A stretch of DNA of 64,000 bases from Verrucomicrobiales bacterium (GTDB lineage: Bacteria > Verrucomicrobiota > Verrucomicrobiia > Limisphaerales > J093). Both the position numbers and the translations under genes were made by a program. Below the pieces are notes generated by a model that did no database searches, was not told where the DNA came from, and saw only the letters and a list, made by a program, of their open reading frames with translations. Positions 50,582-58,343 of this stretch are shown here, piece after piece. The stretch spans positions 310,001 to 374,000 of the forward strand of contig JABTUJ010000002.1 of NCBI GenBank assembly GCA_015075445.1. Direction: 5' to 3'. Position 1 is the stretch's first letter; the number at the start of each line of letters is the position of its first letter.

Positions 50582-51975
50582 GCCCCGGCGCCGCACGCCC
50601 TGAGACGGTTCGCCGGCCCGTGGTGGCCCCGGGCGCGAGAAGGTCGCTCTGGAGGCTGTCGGCGTATCTCGGCGGGGGTCTGGCTGGGGTGGTCCTGGCG
50701 GTCGCCGTCCTCGGCCTGGCTTTTGGGAACACGATTCTCAACGGCTATGGGAAAGGGAGGATCGAGCGCGCGTTTTCCGCGGCCCATCCCGGGTGCACTT
50801 TGCACCTGGGCGAACTTGACTACGCCGTGGGTGCGGATCGCCTGGTGGCTCACGCCGTCACGTTCGCCACAACCAACGCGACGCTCCGAATCGCTGAGAT
50901 CTCGCTGACTGGCGTTCGTTGGGTGGCCCTGCTGCGACGGGCGCCGGCCCTGACGGACGTCTTCGCCCAGAGCCGTGTCGAGGCGACCCATCTCGAACTG
51001 GCCTTCCCCAACGCGCACTACGGAATTCGTTGTGCGCGATTGGAGGCGGCAGTGCCGGAGGGGGAATTGGTCCTCGGAGAGGCTGAACTGCGGCCTCTGG
51101 ATGGAGACGAAGCGTTCTTTGCCGCCCACGCGTTTCGAGCGACGCGATTTCACCTGGTCATAGCGGAGGGTCGGGTGTCGGGCCTCGCGTACGGCGCGCT
51201 GCTCCAAGGGCACGGTTACCGAGCCAGCTCGGTCCAGTTGAGCCATCCCTCCCTCGAGGCGTTGGTCAATCGCGACCAGCCGCTGAAGGCATTTGTGAAG
51301 AGCCCCCTCATGGTGCACGAGGCGCTGGCCGCCATCCGGCCCCCCTTTCAGGTGGACAGCGTCAGCATCACGCACGGGAACATCCGCTACTGTGTGAGGA
51401 TGGCTGCCGGGGCCTACCCTGCCGTGCTGACGTTCGGGAACGTCAGCGCATCCGTCGAGGGCCTGGCGAACCGGCCCGAAGCGGCGGCCGCCATCCAGGT
51501 CCAGGCGCAGGGCGACCTCATGGAAGCAGGGACGCTGAAGGTGTTGATGTCGATCCCGACCACGCCAGCCGACCTCTCGCTGCACTATTCCGGTTCGCTC
51601 GGCGCCATGGATCTGACCCGCCTGAATGACTTCCTCGACATCGCCCAACATGTCCGGGTCAAGTCCGGCAGCGCCCGCGAAGCGGCCTTCGCAATCGAGG
51701 TCACCGCGGGCCAGGCACGCGGCTGGGTGCGCGCGACCTATGAGGACTTGGGCGTGGCGGTGCTCGATGCGCACACGGGCACCGAACAGGGGTTCGACAA
51801 CCGCGTCACCTCCTTCCTGGCGAATGTGCTGAAGGTCCGCAATGCCAACGCTCCGGACGCCTCGGGCTCGATCCGGGAGGGGAAGGTCGACTACCGGAGA
51901 GCACCGGAGGATGGGTTCCTGGAGTTTGTGTGGTCCGCCCTGTGGAGCGGCGTCCGCGATCTCATCACCCATTGA
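50578..51975 (+). CDS. AsmA/DUF748-like inner-membrane-anchored protein
   Basis: The 465-residue protein has one N-terminal membrane helix (LSAYLGGGLAGVVLAVAVLG) and a long beta-rich periplasmic region (ATLRIAEISLTGVRWVALLR; VDSVSITHGNIRYCVRMAAG; NVSASVEGLANRP) of the AsmA type. These resemble proteins that bridge the envelope and affect lipid transport. The end contains a short conserved helix (FLEFVWSALWSGVRDLI). ATG 50578 (MSPGAARPE) is preferred because it overlaps the upstream small frame. Confidence 0.7.
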   Translation: MSPGAARPETVRRPVVAPGARRSLWRLSAYLGGGLAGVVLAVAVLGLAFGNTILNGYGKGRIERAFSAAHPGCTLHLGELDYAVGADRLVAHAVTFATTNATLRIAEISLTGVRWVALLRRAPALTDVFAQSRVEATHLELAFPNAHYGIRCARLEAAVPEGELVLGEAELRPLDGDEAFFAAHAFRATRFHLVIAEGRVSGLAYGALLQGHGYRASSVQLSHPSLEALVNRDQPLKAFVKSPLMVHEALAAIRPPFQVDSVSITHGNIRYCVRMAAGAYPAVLTFGNVSASVEGLANRPEAAAAIQVQAQGDLMEAGTLKVLMSIPTTPADLSLHYSGSLGAMDLTRLNDFLDIAQHVRVKSGSAREAAFAIEVTAGQARGWVRATYEDLGVAVLDAHTGTEQGFDNRVTSFLANVLKVRNANAPDASGSIREGKVDYRRAPEDGFLEFVWSALWSGVRDLITH

Positions 51976-52107
51976 CAGGCCGGAACCCGCAGCCGCACCC
52001 GGAGGCGACCCACCCTGGCCGGGAACGCGAACCCGGAGCCTTCGGCGCGGATCATAGACCGGTGGTTCTTGTGGCTCCCCGCCACGGTGGGCGCGGGAAC
52101 CGCGCGG

Positions 52108-52123
52108 TAGGGTAACACCCCAT
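52108..52123 (+). promoter_or_regulatory. Palindromic stress-regulon site, copy 13
   Basis: TAGGGTAACACCCCATGGC with GTAGCGTGAC exactly 21 nt after CCCCAT, one of the clearest copies. It is 73 bp before the lmo0937-like gene at 52196. Confidence 0.72.
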
Positions 52124-52195
52124 GGCGAGCGACCCACGGCGGGCGTAGCGTGACACCGGTCAGAAAGTCGAAACCAAGCAAGAGAAAGGCTGACT

Positions 52196-52345
52196 ATGCT
52201 GTGGACAGTTGTTGTGATTCTGATGGTCCTGTGGCTGCTCGGGCTGGGCACCAGTTACACGCTAGGCGGGCTGATCCATCTCCTCCTCGTGATCGCCATC
52301 GTCATGGTGCTCGTCAACCTGATCCAGGGACGACGGGTGGGGTGA
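52196..52345 (+). CDS. Lmo0937-family small membrane protein
   Basis: The 49-residue protein MLWTVVVILMVLWLLGLGTS continues with YTLGGLIHLLLVIAIVMVLV, two hydrophobic helices, and ends NLIQGRRVG. This is the lmo0937 family (renowned as tiny sigma-B-type stress membrane proteins in Listeria and proteobacteria). AAGAGAAAGG lies just upstream. The gene is the first behind palindrome copy 13. Confidence 0.82.
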   Translation: MLWTVVVILMVLWLLGLGTSYTLGGLIHLLLVIAIVMVLVNLIQGRRVG

Positions 52346-52430
52346 GGTCCCCGCGGGAGAGGCCCCATCCCCCCGGCCTTCTGTCACCCCCGGTGGGGAG
52401 GCCGCCTGAACTCTCATTACTATCTATGCT

Positions 52431-52637
52431 ATGAACAAGCTCGTGTTTCTGGCTCTGCTGGTCGGTGGGGTGGTGCTCCTCATTCTGGGCTTCAACGCCA
52501 CCAACTCCTTCGGATCCGATGTGTCCCGGTTCTTCACTGGTTCACCGACAGACAAGGCGGTCTGGATGCTCATCGGCGGGGCCGTCGCCGTGGTCGTGGG
52601 TCTCGTGGGGACGTTGCGCGGCGGGAAGCTCGTCTAA
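52431..52637 (+). CDS. DUF3185 family small membrane protein
   Basis: The 68-residue protein has two membrane helices (LVFLALLVGGVVLLILGFNA; VWMLIGGAVAVVVGLVGTL) joined by the conserved loop NSFGSDVSRFFTGSPTDKA. This is the DUF3185 pattern, including SFGSDVSRFFTG. Its role is unknown; it clusters with stress genes in many bacteria. It is 85 bp downstream of the lmo0937 gene, probably in the same operon. Confidence 0.9.
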   Translation: MNKLVFLALLVGGVVLLILGFNATNSFGSDVSRFFTGSPTDKAVWMLIGGAVAVVVGLVGTLRGGKLV

Positions 52638-52693
52638 GTCAGATCTGAGCGGTCTCCCTTCCCGACACCGTCCCTCCCTCACCTCTCCAGACC

Positions 52694-53032
52694 ATGATCC
52701 CCAATCACGCCCAGTTCATCGAAGCCATCCAACAAAAGCGGAAGGTGAACGTGCGGTACTATTCCACGCCCGACCATGGGGTCTTGGATCGCGTCTGCGC
52801 ACCGTTGGATTACTGCCCGTGCAACGGTCCGTCGGACGGACTCAACCGGTACTGGCTCTGGGACTATGCCAACAACACCGGCACCCCGCTCCTGGGCCTC
52901 GCGCCGCAGCAGATTGTGGACGTGCGGGTCTTGGGCGAACTGTTTGACCCGGCTGACTTCGCGGTCGGGACGGCGCCCTGGTCCATTCCGCGGAACTGGG
53001 GTTGCCCGCCGGTCTCATCGCCCGTTCAATGA
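52694..53032 (+). CDS. Small WYL-domain-like protein, copy B
   Basis: The 112-residue protein is near-identical to the product at 26346: eight substitutions, four of them clustered at CPCN (GPGD in copy A) and ANNTG (ASSTG in A). Both copies keep the strand NRYWLWDY and the ending CPPVSSP. The DNA is almost the same over the coding region. The high identity suggests a recent duplication or ongoing gene conversion. It follows the DUF3185 gene by 56 bp. Confidence 0.7.
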   Translation: MIPNHAQFIEAIQQKRKVNVRYYSTPDHGVLDRVCAPLDYCPCNGPSDGLNRYWLWDYANNTGTPLLGLAPQQIVDVRVLGELFDPADFAVGTAPWSIPRNWGCPPVSSPVQ

Positions 53033-53048
53033 ACCACGTTGGGTCCCA

Positions 53049-53423
53049 TGCGACTCTGTTTGGTCAATCCCTCCAATTCGCTGGTCAGCATCGTCAACGT
53101 TGGCGAGAGCCGGTGGAACTCTACCCCGTGTGGAAGCTGTTCGGCCCGAGGGTGCTCCCGGGTCTGGCGCCCCCCCGGGGTAGGAGATCACCATCGTGGA
53201 CGAGAGCCCGGGCACGCCGGACTACGGCACCATGCCTCGCCCCGATGTGATGGGCGGCATCCAGATTACCCGGGGCTGCCCGTTGAACTGCCACTTTGGC
53301 AGCGTGAACCTCTCCTACCGACGGAACCTCCATCTGGACTGCCAGGCGTATGCGGACTTTCGGCGCCAGCGCCCGGACGGGACGAAACCCTTTACGAAGA
53401 AAGACGAAGATCAATATGAATAG
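53049..53423 (+). pseudogene. Decayed B12-binding radical-SAM gene
   Basis: Three frames hold in-order fragments of a B12-binding radical-SAM enzyme: MRLCLVNPSNSLVSIVNVGE, then ELYPVWKLFGPRVLPGLAPP, then EITIVDESPGTPDYGTMPRP running straight into GIQITRGCPLNCHFGS. A stretch of over 100 residues between MPRP and the radical-SAM core is deleted. The third cluster Cys is Gly (CPLNCHFGS instead of CPLNCHFCS), so it cannot bind the iron-sulfur cluster normally. It overlaps the zinc-ribbon gene by 8 bp. Confidence 0.7.
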
Positions 53424-53610
53424 AGCAAAGTGCCCGCACTGCGGGGTGAAACTCGGCAATTATGCTTACGCCGACGCCTGTCCGCATTGCCACGAAGAAC
53501 TGGTCCACAACACGCGGCTACTGGTCGCGACTCCCAAGGCGAAGTCGCCGAAGGCGCAATCCTGGCTCGTGCGGACATTCTTCAGGATCGTCCGCTGCGT
53601 GGAGAGTTGA
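53416..53610 (+). CDS. Small zinc-ribbon protein
   Basis: The 64-residue protein starts at ATG 53416. Its N-terminus is a compact zinc ribbon (CPHCGVKLGNYAYADACPHC; all four Cys present). The C-terminus is a hydrophobic-basic helix (SWLVRTFFRIVRCVES) that could contact membrane or RNA. I do not recognise a named family. It sits directly after the decayed radical-SAM gene. Confidence 0.72.
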   Translation: MNRAKCPHCGVKLGNYAYADACPHCHEELVHNTRLLVATPKAKSPKAQSWLVRTFFRIVRCVES

Positions 53611-53640
53611 ACCCGGCAGCACACCGGAACGCGGAACCCG

Positions 53641-54057
53641 ATGTCTCAAGTCTATCCCGAGCGCCACCCAGGAGGGGCCGGTTCCTCGACCCGGACCTCA
53701 GCGAGGGCTGGCGTGAGCTCAGCCGTCAGCACCCCGACCGACTTCCGCAGCGCCTTCTGTGCCCGGATGCGCTGCGCCGCAGCCGCCTTCGAGCGGGCCG
53801 TGTTCTGGCGCGGACTCTACCGGCACGCGGTGCCCCTGGCGTTCATCCTTCGCCTCACGACGCCGGGGTTCTTCCGGGCCGACGAGGAGTTCATCCGATG
53901 GGTGGCTGGCGACGGCTCCCTGGCCGAGGTCGAGGAGGACATCGAGCGCTTTCGCTACGGCAACCGGGTGCAGACGCATTGGTTGCGAACCGGTTGCCGC
54001 ATCCATCTGAACCCGCACCGGATCCGGGGTTTGGCGCGGCGTTGCCTGGCCGCCTGA
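53641..54057 (+). CDS. Conserved-looking hypothetical protein
   Basis: The 138-residue frame is Ser/Thr-rich for its first 40 residues. It then becomes orderly: DFRSAFCARMRCAAAAFERA, VFWRGLYRHAVPLAFILRLT, PGFFRADEEFIRWVAG, and DIERFRYGNRVQTHWLRTGC. The helical pattern with well-placed aromatic residues looks like a real small protein, but I cannot name a domain. It is convergent with the minus-strand radical-SAM gene and 30 bp after the zinc-ribbon gene. Confidence 0.55.
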   Translation: MSQVYPERHPGGAGSSTRTSARAGVSSAVSTPTDFRSAFCARMRCAAAAFERAVFWRGLYRHAVPLAFILRLTTPGFFRADEEFIRWVAGDGSLAEVEEDIERFRYGNRVQTHWLRTGCRIHLNPHRIRGLARRCLAA

Positions 54058-54084
54058 AGGCCGCCCGTGAACCTTGCCTTCGGC

Positions 54085-55563
54085 TCAAGGCCGCAGCGCG
54101 CGGCAGACCCGCCGGAAGTGATGACCGTAGATGGTGAAAGTGACGGCGAGAGGCAGGGCGTGCGGGCGACGCAAGCAGGTCCAGAGGAGCAAGGCCCAGT
54201 AGTGAAAGCGTTCGCGTCCGATGAGGCCGAGCCGAAGGCTCGCCAGACCAAAGGCCATGAGGGAACGCCAGTCCACGCGCCGGCTCAGCGCGGCCGGGCG
54301 GTACTCGCGCAGGAAGGTGCGGACGCGCTGGTAGAACGGGCCGGGTGAATAGAGGTCGCCCATGAGCCGGGCGTAGCCCTGGTGCAAGGTCTCCCGGTTC
54401 ATCCGTGGTATGAAGTTCGTGGTCCCATCCACGTTGTCGCCGGTGCTCTGCCCCAACAGCCGACCCTGCCCGCTGAGCCGCTGATACAGCTTCGTGCCGG
54501 GGATGGCCTGCAACAAACCGACCATCGCCGTGACGATGCCGCTTTGCTGGATGAACTCCATCTGACGCTCGAACACCGAGGGTGTGTCGCTGTCGAAACC
54601 GACAATGAACCCGCCCTGGACTTCCAGGCCGGCGCGCTGGATCCGTTTCACGTCGGCGACCAGATCGCGGCCCCGGTTCTGGCGCTTGTTGCACTCGGCC
54701 AGGCCGGCTTCCTCGGGCGTCTCGATGCCGACGAACACCTGGTTGAACCCGGCCTGGACCATCAGGCGCAACAGTTCGTCGTCGTCCGCGAGATTGATGG
54801 AGGCCTCCGTGAAGAACGGCAGGCGGCGGTGATCGGCCTGCCACGCGATCAGCGCAGGCAGCAGCTCCTGCTTGAGCGCCCGCCGGTTGCCAATGAGATT
54901 GTCGTCCACGAAGAATACCGCGCCCCGCCAGCCCCGTCGCCAGAGGACGTCAAGTTCGGCGATCACCTGGGCGGCCGTCTTGGTGCGGGGCCGATGTCCG
55001 AACAGCGAGGTGATGTTGCAGAACTCGCAGTCGAAGGGGCAGCCGCGCGAGAACTGGAGGCTCATCGTCGAGTAGCGCCGCATTTCGACGAGTTCCCAAC
55101 GGGGCACGGGCGTCTGCCGCAGGTCGGGCAACTCCGTGGAGGTGTACACGCGGCGGGCGGTACCACGCTCGAGATCCCGGAGGAACTCCGGCAGGGTCGC
55201 CTCCGCTTCGTTCAGCACGAAGTGGTCCACCGCGGGAAACTGCTCCTGTTCGAGCGTGAACAGGGGCCCGCCGGCCACGAGGATCTTGCCGGCAGCGCGG
55301 CAGCGCTCGATGAGCGCCCGGGCCGAGTCCCGCTGGGCAATCATGCCGCCGATGAACACCAGGTCTGCCCACGCCAGATCGCGCGCGTGCAAGGCCCGCA
55401 CGTTCAGGTCCACCAGGCGCAATGACCAGTCCGCCGGCAACATCGCCGCCACGGTCAACAGGCCCAGGGGAGGGAAGGAGGCCCGTTTGTGGATGAACTT
55501 CAGCGCATGCTTGAAGCTCCAGAACGTGTCCGGGAACTCGGGGCTCAGCAGCAGGACCTTCAT
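54085..55563 (-). CDS. B12-binding-domain radical-SAM protein (DUF4070)
   Basis: The 492-residue protein has an N-terminal cobalamin-binding-type Rossmann domain (MKVLLLSPEFPDTFW; LVFIGGMIAQRDSARALIER; VAGGPLFTLE), a radical-SAM core with the cluster motif RGCPFDCEFCNI and a DUF4070 C-terminus. The combination suggests a methylation or rearrangement, but the substrate cannot be told. The start is ATG 55563, seven codons inside a longer frame and 7 bp after the small upstream gene's stop. It is probably co-transcribed with that 52-aa gene. Confidence 0.88.
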   Translation of the reverse strand: MKVLLLSPEFPDTFWSFKHALKFIHKRASFPPLGLLTVAAMLPADWSLRLVDLNVRALHARDLAWADLVFIGGMIAQRDSARALIERCRAAGKILVAGGPLFTLEQEQFPAVDHFVLNEAEATLPEFLRDLERGTARRVYTSTELPDLRQTPVPRWELVEMRRYSTMSLQFSRGCPFDCEFCNITSLFGHRPRTKTAAQVIAELDVLWRRGWRGAVFFVDDNLIGNRRALKQELLPALIAWQADHRRLPFFTEASINLADDDELLRLMVQAGFNQVFVGIETPEEAGLAECNKRQNRGRDLVADVKRIQRAGLEVQGGFIVGFDSDTPSVFERQMEFIQQSGIVTAMVGLLQAIPGTKLYQRLSGQGRLLGQSTGDNVDGTTNFIPRMNRETLHQGYARLMGDLYSPGPFYQRVRTFLREYRPAALSRRVDWRSLMAFGLASLRLGLIGRERFHYWALLLWTCLRRPHALPLAVTFTIYGHHFRRVCRALRP

Positions 55564-55570
55564 CTTCCGC

Positions 55571-55729
55571 TCAGGCGACCACATAGTGCAGGGAACCCAG
55601 GAATCCCACCTGCCGCGTGTTGACGGCCAGGCGGATCACCCGCTTCGCCTTGCGCCCGCCCACCGCCTCGTAAACACCCGCGATATACTCACCGAAGGTC
55701 AGGCGCTTTCTCTTCTGTGTCTTCTTCAT
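55571..55729 (-). CDS. 52-aa basic protein upstream of the radical-SAM gene
   Basis: ATG 55729 follows GGAGCAATGAT. The frame reads MKKTQKRKRLTFGEYIAGVY, then EAVGGRKAKRVIRLAVNTRQ and VGFLGSLHYVVA. It is strongly basic at its start, and the stop is 7 bp before the radical-SAM ATG. I do not recognise a family. Its promoter is probably palindrome copy 14, 87 bp upstream. Confidence 0.65.
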   Translation of the reverse strand: MKKTQKRKRLTFGEYIAGVYEAVGGRKAKRVIRLAVNTRQVGFLGSLHYVVA

Positions 55730-55815
55730 ATCATTGCTCCCGTAGGTCATTGGATCCCGTTTGGCAGAACTCAGCTCAGGGGGGAGAAGATAGCCCGCCG
55801 GAGCCTGTCGAAGCT

Positions 55816-55834
55816 ATGGGGTGTGTACCCCAAT
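55816..55834 (-). promoter_or_regulatory. Palindromic stress-regulon site, copy 14
   Basis: Minus strand: TTGGGGTACACACCCCATAGC, with CTATCTTCTC about 22 nt later. It points at the 52-aa gene, 87 bp away. On the plus strand its first bases form the in-frame ATG of the antitoxin gene. Confidence 0.65.
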
Positions 55835-56049
55835 TCCGTCTCGTCATAGAGGTTGATGCCAATGAGCTGAAACCGATTTGGAGGATTACCGGGAAGAAGA
55901 AGAAATCACCAGCGATCGCCCAGGCGTTGTCAGAGTTCCTCCGGCAGCGGCAGAGACCGGAATTCATCGCCCGCGTGTTGACCGGGGGGACGGATTACGC
56001 GTTGACCAACGATCAGTTGGAGGCCCAGGACGTGTATGGGGCTCGTTGA
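55816..56049 (+). CDS. vapB: VapB-like antitoxin
   Basis: The frame from ATG 55816 gives 77 residues: FRLVIEVDANELKPIWRITG, KKKKSPAIAQALSEFLRQRQ, then GGTDYALTNDQLEAQDVYG. The ribbon-helix-helix-like start (RLVIEV ... A-I-A-Q-A-L-S-E-F-L) and the acidic C-terminus are typical of VapB antitoxins. It overlaps vapC by 14 bp, as is usual for such pairs. The only in-frame ATG lies inside palindrome copy 14, so either the site is also an operator for this pair or translation starts at a weak codon later. Confidence 0.65.
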   Translation: MGCVPQFRLVIEVDANELKPIWRITGKKKKSPAIAQALSEFLRQRQRPEFIARVLTGGTDYALTNDQLEAQDVYGAR

Positions 56050-56431
56050 CACGTCCGCCTGGGTAGAGTTCTTGCGGCGGAAAGGTGAGGCGAAGGCCAA
56101 GGCGGCGGTGGCGCGGTTGCTCGCGACAGAGCAGGCGGCCTACACCTGTCCGATTCGCTTCGAGCTGCTCAGCGGGGCGAGTCCCGCGGCGGGGCCCGAT
56201 CTCGAGTTGGTCTCCAGATTCAGCCAGCACGTCCCGTTCGAACAGGAGGACTGGACGGAAGCGGCCGCACTCGAACGCAAGCTTCGGGCCAAGGGACTGA
56301 CCCCCCCACGCAACGACCTGTTTGTTGCTGCCGTCGCTATTCGGGTCGAGGTGCCGGTCGTTTGTCGCGACGCCCACTTCGAGGCGATGCGCCAAGTCCT
56401 GGGAACCCAACTTCAGGTCGAGCAGGTCTGA
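56036..56431 (+). CDS. vapC: VapC-like PIN-domain ribonuclease toxin
   Basis: The 131-residue PIN domain has MGLVDTSAWVEFL (first Asp), the FELL glutamate, NDLFVAAVA (third acidic residue) and CRDAHFE near the end. The catalytic acids are present. VapC toxins cut tRNA or rRNA and are neutralised by VapB. Start ATG 56036 overlaps the antitoxin frame. The 3' end overlaps the tail of the minus-strand radical-SAM frame by 95 bp. Confidence 0.85.
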   Translation: MGLVDTSAWVEFLRRKGEAKAKAAVARLLATEQAAYTCPIRFELLSGASPAAGPDLELVSRFSQHVPFEQEDWTEAAALERKLRAKGLTPPRNDLFVAAVAIRVEVPVVCRDAHFEAMRQVLGTQLQVEQV

Positions 56432-57998
56432 GGTGCGGCGCCGCGGCCGGGTGCGCCTGCCCGTTGATGGGCAGGCCTCGGGGTCGTTCCGGCTCGACCA
56501 AGCCCCGGTCCTCCATGCGGGCCGGGAGGTCCGGCTGCCGCGTCAACGCCCGCCGGCGGAAGGGGCTGCCGAGGAGGCGGAGCAGGTCCGTGGTCTTCAT
56601 GTGGCGCCCGAACGTCCGCAGGAGCCGCCAGGTCCGAACCGGCCGACGGAAGATCCGATGCAGAAACAGCAGCCCATAACCCCGCGCCCGCAGCCGGTTC
56701 ACCACCGCACCCGGCAACGCGGTCGGATCGATGTCCGAACACTTGAACCATTTGTGCCAGTCACGCTCGTCCTCCAGAATCCCCCGCGCCACGTATTCCT
56801 GCCACAGCGGCGTGCCGCGGTAAACACACAGCCGGTTGAAGCCGAAGGTGTCCAGCTCCAGACGGGCCGCGAACCGGAAGCTCTCCAGAATGTCCTGCTC
56901 GTTTTCCCCGGGCGAGCCGACGACAAAAAACCCGTGCACCCGCCCGATGCCCTGCCGCTTCGCCTCCCGCACCGCGTGCTCGACCTGCGCAGGCGTCTGC
57001 CGCTTGTTGAGCCGGTCCAGCACCTTCTGGGTGCCCGCTTCCACGCCGAAGGCCAGGAAGTCGCAGCCCGCTTCCCGGAGCAGCGGCAGTTGCTCGATCC
57101 CCACCGAGTCCACCCGGCCTTCGCAGCCCCAGTGGAACGTGAGCCCGCGCTCGAGGATGCCGCGGCAGATGCTCTCGATCCGCTTGCGGTTGATCAGAAA
57201 GTGGTCGTCGGTGAGGTAGATCGAGCGGTACCCCTGGTCGTGCAGTTCCTGCAACTCCCCCAGTACGTGCGCCGGCGAGCGGCTCCGCCACCGCCCCTCG
57301 CCTAGGGCCGGAATGTCGCAGTAGCTGCAGGCGTAGGGACAGCCGCGCGAGGTCTGCACGGTGCAGAACTTGTCCAGCGAGAGAACCGCCGGCACATCCA
57401 GCGGCAGCGACTCGATGTAATCAATCGGCAGACTGGTGCGGTCCGGATAGGGGAAGCGATCCAGGTCGCGCAGCAGCGGACGCGGGGCGTTCTGTTTCAC
57501 GCCGCCATGCGAGCGCCAAACCAGGCCGGCCACCGCGCCGGGATCCTCGAGGTGCGCCAGGTAGTCCGGCAGCAACTCTTCCCCCTCACCCACCCCTACG
57601 GCATCAATATCCATGCAGTCCCGCAGGATGTGAGGGGCGTTGAGCGTGGCAAACGGGCCCCCGACGATGAGGGGGACCCGGGGCGCCTGGGCCTTGAGCC
57701 GCCGGGCCATGCGCTTGGCGGCCGGATACGTGGTGGTCGAGAGAAACGACAGTGCGATCACGTCCGGGGGTTCCTGCGCCACCGCCCGGGCGATGTCCTC
57801 GGCCTTCATCTGCGGATGGGCGGTGTCGAACAGCCGGACCTCGTGCCCGGCCTGGCGCAAGACCGGTGCCAGGGTCTGAATGCCCAGCGGCGGAAACGCC
57901 ATGATCTTCACTCGCCCATTCGCCGGGCTCCGCTCCAGAGCCGCCGGCAGGATCCGGCTGAAATCATCATCGCCGACGTGGATCAGAAAGGTCTTCAT
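56337..57998 (-). CDS. B12-binding-domain radical-SAM protein
   Basis: The protein begins MKTFLIHVGDDDFSRILPAA at ATG 57998 and has the B12-binding Rossmann domain (VIALSFLSTTTYPAAKRMAR; LIVGGPFATLNAPHI) and the radical-SAM core (QTSRGCPYACSYCDIPALGE, with CxxxCxxC). It resembles anaerobic Mg-protoporphyrin cyclase or hopanoid-modifying types, without a clear match. From about residue 500 the sequence is low-complexity and runs over the vapC end, so the real stop was probably lost. A 16-residue extension upstream (MFTRPARGRMHP) is unconserved. Confidence 0.85.
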   Translation of the reverse strand: MKTFLIHVGDDDFSRILPAALERSPANGRVKIMAFPPLGIQTLAPVLRQAGHEVRLFDTAHPQMKAEDIARAVAQEPPDVIALSFLSTTTYPAAKRMARRLKAQAPRVPLIVGGPFATLNAPHILRDCMDIDAVGVGEGEELLPDYLAHLEDPGAVAGLVWRSHGGVKQNAPRPLLRDLDRFPYPDRTSLPIDYIESLPLDVPAVLSLDKFCTVQTSRGCPYACSYCDIPALGEGRWRSRSPAHVLGELQELHDQGYRSIYLTDDHFLINRKRIESICRGILERGLTFHWGCEGRVDSVGIEQLPLLREAGCDFLAFGVEAGTQKVLDRLNKRQTPAQVEHAVREAKRQGIGRVHGFFVVGSPGENEQDILESFRFAARLELDTFGFNRLCVYRGTPLWQEYVARGILEDERDWHKWFKCSDIDPTALPGAVVNRLRARGYGLLFLHRIFRRPVRTWRLLRTFGRHMKTTDLLRLLGSPFRRRALTRQPDLPARMEDRGLVEPERPRGLPINGQAHPAAAPHLRPARPEVGFPGLGASPRSGRRDKRPAPRPE

Positions 57999-58122
57999 GA
58001 GTGAGCGCCTCGGGTGCATCCGACCTCGGGCCGGGCGTGTGAACACTGCGGACGGCCCGCCACCTCGAATGCTGGCTGGGTCCCATGGAGGGAGGATAGG
58101 ACGCGGGATCGCGTCGGCGCGA

Positions 58123-58139
58123 TGGGGTGTTCACCCCAT
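58123..58139 (+). promoter_or_regulatory. Palindromic stress-regulon site, copy 15
   Basis: TGGGGTGTTCACCCCATAGGC with GTAAACTCGT 22 nt after CCCCAT, the same phase as copy 4. It lies between the minus-strand radical-SAM gene (start 57998) and the CNNM-EIIA gene (58344). Confidence 0.66.
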
Positions 58140-58343
58140 AGGCGACCCGCGGATGCCTTGCGTAAACTCGTCGTCGGTCACGGTCGAAGCCGGCCACGCA
58201 AGCGACGCGATCGTCGAGGGGATGCCCGGAACTTCCTGACGCCAATCGAGCGAGGGGCTTTGCGGTGAGGCACCCTTGGGCGGGGTCCGACCCCGACGGG
58301 CATGACGGCTTGCCCTGGCACCGCGTGCCATTTCCGGTCTGCC

